A stretch of DNA of 6,993 nucleotides, from positions 1-6,993 of the forward strand of contig JASFTV010000174.1 in NCBI GenBank assembly GCA_050050615.1, in the 5' to 3' direction. This stretch comes from JASFTV01 sp050050615. Its GTDB lineage: Bacteria > Desulfobacterota > DSM-4660 > Desulfatiglandales > HGW-15. How positions within the stretch are numbered: position 1 is the first letter of the stretch; each line of letters starts with the position of its first letter. Shown piece after piece: positions 1-5,258 of this stretch. Below the pieces are notes generated by a model, which did not search any database, had not been told where the DNA came from, and saw nothing but the letters and a program-made list of their open reading frames with translations. Position numbers and translations under genes: made by a program.

Positions 1-1003
1 CGATCTCGAGACCCTCTGCTTCGCACACATCGCAGGCTGCCATCCCAGGTCCTGCCTGACCGGAAAGGATAGCAACCTTTCTGCCTTGAGGGAGTGGACA
101 CATGTCCAGGGCGCGAGCCGTATCTAACAGCGTCTCTATATTATCCAGACATAAGATCCCAACCTGCTTTAAGGCCCCCTCATAAATCTCATGCTTCCCC
201 GCCATTGATCCAGTATGAGAAACGGATGCGCGATCACCAGCTTCAGCACTTCCAGTCTTATAGGCGATGATGGGCTTTTTGCCCCGGTGCTCTCCCGCCA
301 CGTCGATCAACCTCCGAGGCTCATCAAGCCCCTCAAGGTAGAGCATAATGATACGGGTATCCGGATCACCCATTAAATAAGCCACGATCTCCGCGAAGTC
401 AACATTTAAGCGGTTCCCAAGGCCGACGATTTTACTCATACCGATATGTTGTCTCATGGCCATGAAGGCCGTAAGATGGGATATTCCGCCGCTTTGGCTG
501 ACGAGAGCAATTCTCCCTTTCTTTACCCAACAGAATTGCGGGGTGAATGAGGCATTCAGATTATGGTGAAGGTTGACCATACCAAAGGTGTTGGGGCCGA
601 TGACCGGCATGCCTGCCTTGTTCGCTAGTTCGGCCAGTATTTTCTGGAGCTCTGCGCCAGAAGGGTCATCAATCTCTTTGAAACCTGCCGTAACAAGCAC
701 GATCCCCTTTGTTTTTTTCTGAATGCATTCCTCAAAAATGCCGGGGACCAATTTGGCGGGCAGCACGATGATGGCCGCATCTATGGGGCCTTCAAACGCC
801 GTTATGGAGGGAAAGGCCTTGATCCCCATGATGGTTGAAGAACTCGGGTTGATGGGAAGAATGGTTCCATCAAAATTTCCCTGTGTGAGGCTCTGCATCA
901 CATGGGAGCCCAGTTTGCCGGGGTTCTCAGAGGCACCAATCACAGCTACTGTCTTCGGATTGAAAAGTACTCTCAAATTTTCAAGCAAATCGCGGTTTAT
1001 CAT
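1..1003 (-). CDS. NDP-forming acyl-CoA synthetase (acetate-CoA ligase, ADP-forming, type), N-terminal part
   Basis: This gene runs off the left edge, leaving 334 codons. The family interconverts acyl-CoA + ADP + phosphate with free acid + ATP through a phosphohistidine. Visible are an N-terminal Rossmann CoA-binding domain (residues about 12-145; VIGASENPGKLG at 21-32 and GPNTFG at 136-141), then a succinyl-CoA-ligase-like domain beginning at SQSGG (169-173). SHTGS at 262-266 carries His263, the expected phosphorylated histidine. A third block starts near residue 306 (VAILSGQAGPG, 310-320). Whether an ATP-grasp (beta) domain is fused cannot be seen. The start is uncertain. ATG 1003 gives the usual short N-terminus, but its GAGG lies only two bases upstream. 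The frame stays open back to a TGA at 1121-1123, and TTG 1102 would add 33 residues. The acyl substrate (acetate, branched, aryl or other) cannot be told from sequence. Family assignment is firm, substrate is not. Confidence 0.9.
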   Translation of the reverse strand, partial: MINRDLLENLRVLFNPKTVAVIGASENPGKLGSHVMQSLTQGNFDGTILPINPSSSTIMGIKAFPSITAFEGPIDAAIIVLPAKLVPGIFEECIQKKTKGIVLVTAGFKEIDDPSGAELQKILAELANKAGMPVIGPNTFGMVNLHHNLNASFTPQFCWVKKGRIALVSQSGGISHLTAFMAMRQHIGMSKIVGLGNRLNVDFAEIVAYLMGDPDTRIIMLYLEGLDEPRRLIDVAGEHRGKKPIIAYKTGSAEAGDRASVSHTGSMAGKHEIYEGALKQVGILCLDNIETLLDTARALDMCPLPQGRKVAILSGQAGPGMAACDVCEAEGLEI

Positions 1004-1178
1004 TTCCTCAAAACCTTGAAGAAGGGGGCTGTTGACACCCTCAGGAAGTCCTGTCCCATGGTTTCCAGGAATCTTGTTTCGTTTACGAATACTCCGGGCC
1101 AACTCACCATTGAATCTATCTCATAGGGATCGAGGAGCAGCTATTGGCGAAATTATGATCAAGTACTTTTAACAGCCT

Positions 1179-1207
1179 TTTATCTTGTAATCAATATCTT
1201 ATTGCAA
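1179..1207 (-). promoter_or_regulatory. Candidate sigma-70-type promoter for the acyl-CoA synthetase gene
   Basis: Read on the minus strand, TTGCAA (1207-1202) and GATAAA (1184-1179) are separated by 17 bases. Each matches four of six consensus positions. The surrounding 1178-1220 is the most AT-rich stretch of this gap. The predicted transcript would start near 1172, giving a leader of about 170 bases to ATG 1003 or about 70 to TTG 1102. A palindrome, TATTGCAATA (1200-1209), covers the -35 element, and CAATATC occurs on each side of TTATTG (1192-1211), so an operator is possible. Weak matches and an AT-rich context make this tentative. Confidence 0.3.
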
Positions 1208-1294
1208 TATCATTCCACAAAATTCATGCGATGCTCCGACAGGCCCCCTCCACTTAGCCAAACGTATAGAGCCAGCAATCCCTTAATCATACTC

Positions 1295-1321
1295 AGAAGC
1301 ATTGACAGGGGCAATGCTTCT
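1295..1321. repeat. Perfect 10-bp inverted repeat (hairpin or operator)
   Basis: AGAAGCATTG (1295-1304) and CAATGCTTCT (1312-1321) are exact reverse complements around the seven-base loop ACAGGGG. Neither strand shows a T-tract after the stem, so it is not a standard intrinsic terminator. One half, CAGAAGCATT, recurs exactly at 1471-1480 closer to eno. A regulator-binding site or a leader-RNA hairpin would both fit. Function is not established. Confidence 0.6.
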
Positions 1322-1521
1322 TAATCCGTGTCATTTTGGCGTCATGAAAAGCTCACAAGTTTTGGCCCATGCAATCAGCGATTAGTTTCAAAAAGCCAAA
1401 ACGTGACCTTAAGCTTATCTGGGCCAGGCTACCACTTTCAAAAACTATCATCCTCGTTCTCGGAGTGCGGCAGAAGCATTAGCATGGCTGTTGAGATGGC
1501 CTGGAGAATACATTTGCAAAA

Positions 1522-1527
1522 AGGAGG
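1522..1527 (+). promoter_or_regulatory. Ribosome-binding site of eno
   Basis: AGGAGG is a full match to the anti-Shine-Dalgarno core and lies six bases before ATG 1534. A GTG at 1531 is in frame one codon earlier, but the site would then be only three bases away. ATG 1534 is therefore preferred, giving an N-terminus of MERIE and not MMERIE. Confidence 0.85.
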
Positions 1528-1533
1528 AGAGTG

Positions 1534-2802
1534 ATGGAAAGAATTGAAATCCTCATAGCACGTGAAATCCTGGATTCAAGAGGCAATCCCACCGTCGAGG
1601 TGGAAGTAGGTCTCAGCGATGGCGCCTCCGGTCGTGCGGCCGTGCCTTCCGGGGCTTCCACCGGTAAATACGAGGCTGTGGAGTTGCGTGACAAGAGCAA
1701 GAAACGTTATCTGGGCAAAGGGGTAGAAAAGGCCGTAAAGAACGTGAACGAGATTATTGCACCTGCCATTTTGGAAATGGATGCGACGGATCAAAGACTT
1801 GTCGACAAGACGCTGATCCAGCTGGATGGAACTCCGAACAAGGGCAAGCTGGGTGCGAACGCCATTCTGGGTGTTTCTTTAGCTGTAGCGAGGGCAGCGG
1901 CGGATTCCTCGTTGATACCCCTTTACAGATATATTGGTGGAAGCAATGCCTGCCGGTTGCCCATGCCCATGATGAATATACTGAACGGAGGCCTCCACGC
2001 AGCAAACAACGTTGATCTGCAGGAATTCATGATCATGCCGATAGGGGGTAAGACGTTTAAAGAAGCCTTGCGGATGGGGGCTGAGGTCTTTCATGGTCTT
2101 GCCAGTGTTTTGAAAGAAAAGGGCTTCTCTACAGCTGTGGGAGATGAAGGGGGTTTTGCTCCGGACCTCAAGTCCAATGAACAAGCCGTTGAGATGGTAC
2201 TTGCAGGTATCAGAAAGGTAGGATACCGTCCTGGTAGGGATGTGGTGCTGGCCCTGGACCCAGCTTCATCCTCCTTTTTCAAAAACGGGAAATACGTGTT
2301 CTTTAAATCCGACCAATCAGAACGACGCTCAACCGATATGATCGCCTTCTACGAAGACTGGGTAAAGCGTTTTCCCATTTTTTCCATAGAGGATGGCCTT
2401 GCTGAGAACGACTGGAAAGGCTGGAAGAAAATGACGGAAAAGCTTGGGGAACGCATCCAGATCGTCGGGGACGACCTCTTAGTCACCAATACAGAGCGCA
2501 TCGCAAGAGGCATCAAGGAAAAAGCGGCCAATGCCGTTCTTATCAAACTAAACCAGATCGGCACGCTCACCGAAACCATTGAGGCGATCCAGATGGCCCA
2601 CAAGGCAGGATGGCGGGCGGTCATTTCCCACCGATCCGGCGAAACCGAAGATACCTTCATTGCAGATCTGGCTGTCGCCACCGGCACGGGGCAGATAAAA
2701 ACCGGCGCTCTTTCTCGTTCGGAAAGAGTGTGCAAGTACAACCAGCTTCTGAGGATCGAAGAGGAACTGGGCGAGACCGCTGAATTCGGGTGGTCGGATT
2801 AG
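1534..2802 (+). CDS. eno: Enolase (phosphopyruvate hydratase)
   Basis: Cytoplasmic glycolytic/gluconeogenic enzyme that interconverts 2-phosphoglycerate and phosphoenolpyruvate, with magnesium. The 422-residue product is close to the usual bacterial length of about 430 and looks complete. Counting from ATG 1534, the SGASTG mobile loop is at 39-44, DEGG at 204-207 supplies the acid-base glutamate (205), and magnesium ligands are Asp242 (ALD), Glu286 (IEDG) and Asp313 (GDD). The catalytic lysine is 338 in IKLNQIGT, SHRSGET covers 365-371, and a second active-site lysine is 389 (GQIKTGA). The usual HADNN or HASNN segment reads HAANN (155-159), and DCA after the first metal ligand reads DPA; both are mild substitutions outside the catalytic set. 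It is the only plus-strand gene. It faces rsmE with two bases between the stop codons and has no visible terminator of its own. Confidence 0.98.
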   Translation: MERIEILIAREILDSRGNPTVEVEVGLSDGASGRAAVPSGASTGKYEAVELRDKSKKRYLGKGVEKAVKNVNEIIAPAILEMDATDQRLVDKTLIQLDGTPNKGKLGANAILGVSLAVARAAADSSLIPLYRYIGGSNACRLPMPMMNILNGGLHAANNVDLQEFMIMPIGGKTFKEALRMGAEVFHGLASVLKEKGFSTAVGDEGGFAPDLKSNEQAVEMVLAGIRKVGYRPGRDVVLALDPASSSFFKNGKYVFFKSDQSERRSTDMIAFYEDWVKRFPIFSIEDGLAENDWKGWKKMTEKLGERIQIVGDDLLVTNTERIARGIKEKAANAVLIKLNQIGTLTETIEAIQMAHKAGWRAVISHRSGETEDTFIADLAVATGTGQIKTGALSRSERVCKYNQLLRIEEELGETAEFGWSD

Positions 2803-2804
2803 GA

Positions 2805-3554
2805 TCATTGGAGGCTCAAGTCACCCCATTCATACTGAAATATGGCGACCATGGTTATGGCAGCAGTCTCCGCCCTTAAAACCCTATGTCCCAGTGAGAC
2901 CGAAAGGAAACCCGACTCCCGAGTACGATTGATTTCTTCTTGAGCAAAGCCTCCCTCGGGGCCCACCACGCCTACAACCCTTTTTACAGGATCGGAGGTC
3001 CTGAGAAGGGCCTTCAGATCCGTGCTCCTCTCATCCTCCCAAAAGACCACTTTAAGGGCATCTACCCTCTGTAAGTCGTCTATTAATTGTTCAAAGGTTG
3101 ATAGAGGGCTTATTTCTGCCGGCTTGGCTCGATCCGATTGCTTGGCAGCATTTAGCGCGATCTCTCGCCAGTGTCTCAGCTTGTTGGCAAGTCTGTCCTT
3201 TCCGGGTTTGACCACTGTCCTTCCAGAGGAGAAGGGCAAAATGCAATCAACGCCGAGTTCCGATGTCTTTTGAATCACATAATCCATGGGGCGGGACTTC
3301 AGGAGAGACTGGCCCAGGGTGATCTCCACAGGAGAAGGGGCGGGTTCAGGAAGGGCTCTCTCAAGGGTGACCAAGACTTCCTGGCGTCCGGCAGATTCTA
3401 TGACACCCTGAAAGCGGGCCCCCTTTGCATCCATGAGGATGATGCGATCTCCTCGGCCCATCCTGAGCACACTGGTGATATGCTTCGCTTCAGGTCCCCG
3501 AATGATTAAGGAGCCCTCTTTCGCTCCTATTTCTTCAACAAAAAATCGCCTCAA
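2805..3554 (-). CDS. rsmE: 16S rRNA (uracil-1498-N3)-methyltransferase RsmE
   Basis: A SPOUT-class (trefoil-knot) methyltransferase that uses S-adenosylmethionine to methylate N3 of U1498 in helix 44 of 16S rRNA, acting on the assembled small subunit. The N-terminal PUA-like RNA-binding domain covers about residues 1-70 (MRRFFVEE, then GPEAKHITSVLRM at 20-32). The catalytic domain follows, with TSELGV at 97-102, AKQSDRAKPAEI at 137-148, GPEGGF at 198-203 and the knot SLGHRVLRAETAAI at 220-233. At 249 residues it has the family's typical length. The start is TTG at 3554, supported by GGAG seven bases upstream and by the RRFFV beginning usual in RsmE. It lies 12 bases after prmA, so the two are probably co-transcribed; prmA-rsmE adjacency is common in bacteria. 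Confidence 0.96.
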   Translation of the reverse strand: MRRFFVEEIGAKEGSLIIRGPEAKHITSVLRMGRGDRIILMDAKGARFQGVIESAGRQEVLVTLERALPEPAPSPVEITLGQSLLKSRPMDYVIQKTSELGVDCILPFSSGRTVVKPGKDRLANKLRHWREIALNAAKQSDRAKPAEISPLSTFEQLIDDLQRVDALKVVFWEDERSTDLKALLRTSDPVKRVVGVVGPEGGFAQEEINRTRESGFLSVSLGHRVLRAETAAITMVAIFQYEWGDLSLQ

Positions 3555-3561
3555 GGAAAGA

Positions 3562-3565
3562 CTCC
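3562..3565 (-). promoter_or_regulatory. Ribosome-binding site that decides the TTG start of rsmE
   Basis: On the minus strand GGAG (3565-3562) lies immediately after the last prmA sense codon and overlaps none of the rsmE frame. It is seven bases from TTG 3554. No in-frame ATG or GTG gives the conserved RRFF N-terminus, so this site and the spacing support TTG initiation, probably coupled to termination of prmA at 3569-3567. Confidence 0.6.
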
Positions 3566-3566
3566 A

Positions 3567-4517
3567 TTATACGCTTCTGGTAAAGCGTTTCATAAACATC
3601 TTCACCTGCTCAAGCCACCCCCTCCCGCTTTTTTCGGCGATCAGGCAAGCCCAATCCTCCTGGTAGGAGACCCGATCTTTACCCAACCCATACCGGGCAA
3701 GTTCTTTTTCGACCTCATGGACCTGTTCTCTCAAGAGGCCTGAGAGGATTATTTGCCCGCCGTGGTCCAGAACTCGAGCGAAATGGGGAAACAGTTCAAG
3801 GATCGTATCCAGGATCAGATTGGCTGTCACAAGGGAGAAACCCTCAGCCCAGTTTTCAAGGGTCACGGAGGAAAGCTCAATGGCGCCTGAAAGATCATTT
3901 AGAGCGATGTTTCTTTCTGCCCACCGTAGCGCCACGGGATCCGTATCGAGAGCAAGAATCCTGGTTGCTTCCAGCTTTGCCCCGTAAATGGCAAGAATAC
4001 CGCTTCCTGTCCCCACGTCAAGCATTGTCCATGACCCGGCAGGGGAACACTTTTCAATGGCCTCGAGACACATCCTTGTGGTGGGATGCTGGCCCGTGCC
4101 AAAAGCAGGCCCAGGGTCAATCGTGATGACGTGCCCTTCAAGGCAAGGGGGGATGGGTTCCCAAGGAGGCAAGATTGTGAGCTTCCCGGTAATCCGTTGT
4201 GGCCGGAAAAAATTCCGCCAGATAAGGCTCCAGTCCTGGTCATTGATCTGGCTAATTGTCAGTTTGGGGGATTTGACTTCCAGAAAGATCTTCTCCAGTT
4301 CGCGCAGAAAGAGCTTGATTCGGTTCTGGATGTCTTCGAACTCTTTCTTGACAGGCAGATACGCTTTGAGGGTGCGGTTCCGGAACTCTTCGGTGACGAT
4401 TCCGTTGCATCCGAGATTGAAGAGGAAGGCACTTAGCGCCTCATGTGCAACCGGATGAACATCGACAGATATTTCCAGCCACGCTGGGTGTTCAGGCTTT
4501 GCCACGGGTGATCGCAC
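3567..4517 (-). CDS. prmA: Ribosomal protein L11 methyltransferase PrmA
   Basis: A class I S-adenosylmethionine-dependent enzyme that trimethylates amino groups of ribosomal protein L11. The N-terminal L11-recognition domain spans about residues 12-95 (WLEISVDV at 13-20). A linker carries DQDWSLIWRNFF (93-104), and the conserved IDPGPAFGTGQHPTTRMCL occupies 133-151. The catalytic Rossmann domain has LDVGTGSGILAI (166-177) for cofactor binding, acidic ALDTDP at 189-194, and ANLILD (232-237) at the substrate site. At 316 residues it is slightly longer than many homologues, mainly at its ends. The start is uncertain: GTG 4517 is the first possible one after an in-frame TAA, and GTG 4505 is an alternative; neither has a clear Shine-Dalgarno. 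It is the first gene of the prmA-rsmE pair. No convincing promoter could be picked in the 308-base gap upstream. Confidence 0.96.
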   Translation of the reverse strand: MRSPVAKPEHPAWLEISVDVHPVAHEALSAFLFNLGCNGIVTEEFRNRTLKAYLPVKKEFEDIQNRIKLFLRELEKIFLEVKSPKLTISQINDQDWSLIWRNFFRPQRITGKLTILPPWEPIPPCLEGHVITIDPGPAFGTGQHPTTRMCLEAIEKCSPAGSWTMLDVGTGSGILAIYGAKLEATRILALDTDPVALRWAERNIALNDLSGAIELSSVTLENWAEGFSLVTANLILDTILELFPHFARVLDHGGQIILSGLLREQVHEVEKELARYGLGKDRVSYQEDWACLIAEKSGRGWLEQVKMFMKRFTRSV

Positions 4518-4668
4518 TTTAAGATGGTGCCTTTACAACATGGACGATCAAACTTGCAGGCAATGCGGAGGAATGGCGTGATGGCCCGCCCTGGCGCGAC
4601 GACATACATTGACAGGCATTACCATCGCCGCACATACCTTCTAGACTGGGGCCGTTCATCCGCTGCAC

Positions 4669-4763
4669 TGTCCTTTCAGGTCTGGGCCAGGGCGTAATGG
4701 GGTGGTGGGTGGTTTTCCTTGACCCATTACTCCAATACCCCACAAAATGCATGTCCTTTCAGG
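4669..4763. repeat. 12-bp direct repeat pair, copies 83 bases apart
   Basis: TGTCCTTTCAGG occurs exactly at 4669-4680 and 4752-4763. Just before each copy is TGCA, followed by an extra C in the first copy only, so the similarity extends to 16 bases with one indel. On the minus strand the unit reads CCTGAAAGGACA. The two copies flank the inverted repeat at 4694-4730. They could be paired protein-binding sites or a decayed small repeat element. Nothing in the sequence decides between these. Confidence 0.55.
4694..4730. repeat. 8-bp inverted repeat between the direct-repeat copies
   Basis: GTAATGGG (4694-4701) is the exact reverse complement of CCCATTAC (4723-4730), with a 21-base loop rich in G and T on the plus strand. 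The flanking bases do not extend the stem and no T-tract follows on either strand, so it is not a standard terminator. It lies within the probable prmA leader or promoter region. Confidence 0.4.
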
Positions 4764-4825
4764 AACTAAGGCTGGTTTCCCCTAAGGCGTTTAGTATGAA
4801 TCTTCGCACCTTTACAGGGTTGTCT

Positions 4826-5257
4826 TCAGGCTTTTTGGAAGATGTAATTCAACTGCCCGTTGGGGAGCTCGTTGACCACCGTTTTCATTTCCATGCCCAC
4901 TTTGATCTCATCATCCGATAGATCAGGGGCGATTCTCCCAAAGACCTTGTAATCTCCATAGTCAAGAACGGCAATGGAATAAGGAAGATCGCCTTCGAAA
5001 CCGACGGGGCCATATTTCAACTTGCTGTATGTCGCGAGCTTTCCGGTTCCGGAGATCTCGAACCATTCCATATCACTGGAAAGGCACTGATAGCAGTCCG
5101 CTCTCGGGGGAAAAAAGACGAGGCCACAGCTCTTGCATTTTGTTCCCGCGACCTTGCCCTGTTCCAGATAGTCCACAAAATCATTGATCTTGGAGATGGA
5201 GGTAAAGCTCACCGTCCCAAACTTACTAAACCGAACATCTAATTCTTTTTTCGCCAT
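4826..5257 (-). CDS. Zinc-ribbon/OB-fold DUF35 protein, probable thiolase partner subunit
   Basis: A 143-residue cytoplasmic protein of the DUF35 family. A short helical N-terminus (FSKINDFVDYLEQGKV-like, about 20-36) precedes a rubredoxin-like zinc ribbon with Cys41, Cys44, Cys55 and Cys58 (CKSC and CYQC, ten residues apart). An OB-fold then runs from about residue 60 to 140 (GTGKLATYSKL, LPYSIAVLDYGDYKVFGRI). In characterised systems such proteins form complexes with thiolases or related enzymes: archaeal thiolase/HMG-CoA synthase, BbsA-BbsB of toluene breakdown, and steroid side-chain aldolases. There the OB-fold helps hold the CoA moiety. The start ATG 5257 is chosen because GGGAGG lies seven bases upstream; a longer frame reaches 5290 inside the thiolase gene. 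Only one base separates it from the thiolase stop, so translation is probably coupled and subunit amounts matched. Confidence 0.92.
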   Translation of the reverse strand: MAKKELDVRFSKFGTVSFTSISKINDFVDYLEQGKVAGTKCKSCGLVFFPPRADCYQCLSSDMEWFEISGTGKLATYSKLKYGPVGFEGDLPYSIAVLDYGDYKVFGRIAPDLSDDEIKVGMEMKTVVNELPNGQLNYIFQKA

Positions 5258-5258
5258 G

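Larger units (their letters stand above)
1124..1533. other. Divergent intergenic region between the acyl-CoA synthetase gene and eno
   Basis: This 410-base region has no convincing gene. The left part (1178-1220) is AT-rich and holds the candidate minus-strand promoter. The middle contains a perfect 10-bp hairpin (1295-1321). The right part (1330-1426), just ahead of eno, contains several overlapping inverted repeats that could form alternative RNA folds. TTGACA at 1303-1308 has no -10 hexamer at normal spacing, and I could not find a convincing plus-strand promoter for eno. A plus-strand reading frame from GTG 1328 ends in TGA at 1532-1534, overlapping the eno ATG, but it does not look protein-like. 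I see no tRNA, riboswitch or recognised RNA family. Confidence 0.6.
4518..4825. other. Intergenic region between the DUF35 gene and prmA
   Basis: This 308-base gap holds no gene I would support. It contains a 12-bp direct repeat (4669-4680 and 4752-4763) on either side of an 8-bp inverted repeat (4694-4730), plus a short CTAAGGC direct repeat (4766-4772 and 4782-4788). It presumably carries the 3' end of the thiolase-DUF35 transcript and the promoter of prmA, but I could not pick a good -35/-10 pair or a hairpin followed by a T-tract. A 77-codon minus-strand frame (4752-4519) stops one base before the prmA GTG; its composition (many H, P, S, R, W and C) argues against a real protein. Confidence 0.55.

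Noticed and set aside
723..1126. Two plus-strand frames (98 and 74 codons) opposite the acyl-CoA synthetase
   Set aside because: The minus strand encodes an unambiguous CoA-binding domain here; these are antisense shadows.
1295..1325. Hairpin at 1295-1321 as a rho-independent terminator
   Set aside because: The stem is good, but neither side is followed by a T-tract.
1303..1331. TTGACA at 1303-1308 as the -35 of an eno promoter
   Set aside because: No -10-like hexamer occurs 16-19 bases downstream, and TTGACA falls inside the hairpin.
1500..1520. Sigma-54 type promoter (GG...GC) just upstream of eno
   Set aside because: GG and GC are 11 bases apart, not 10, and the surrounding bases do not match the -24/-12 consensus; it also lies too close to the start codon.
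1328..1534. 68-codon plus-strand frame (GTG start) ending TGA over the eno ATG
   Set aside because: No ribosome-binding site, a serine-rich non-protein-like sequence, and a region full of inverted repeats. The TGATG overlap with eno is suggestive but the peptide is not supported; the same holds for a 16-residue peptide inside it (MAVEMAW start).
2349..2741. 130-codon frame antisense to eno
   Set aside because: Shadow frame of a clearly conserved enolase; product is unlike any family I know.
3988..4458. 156- and 116-codon plus-strand frames opposite prmA
   Set aside because: They overlap the well-supported PrmA catalytic and recognition domains on the other strand and show no motifs of their own.
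4519..4752. 77-codon minus-strand frame between the DUF35 gene and prmA as a protein gene
   Set aside because: Composition is rich in H, P, S, R, W and C with no domain or hydrophobic core pattern, and the ribosome-binding-like AAAGGA is too close to its ATG. It is kept only as a possible regulatory upstream frame.
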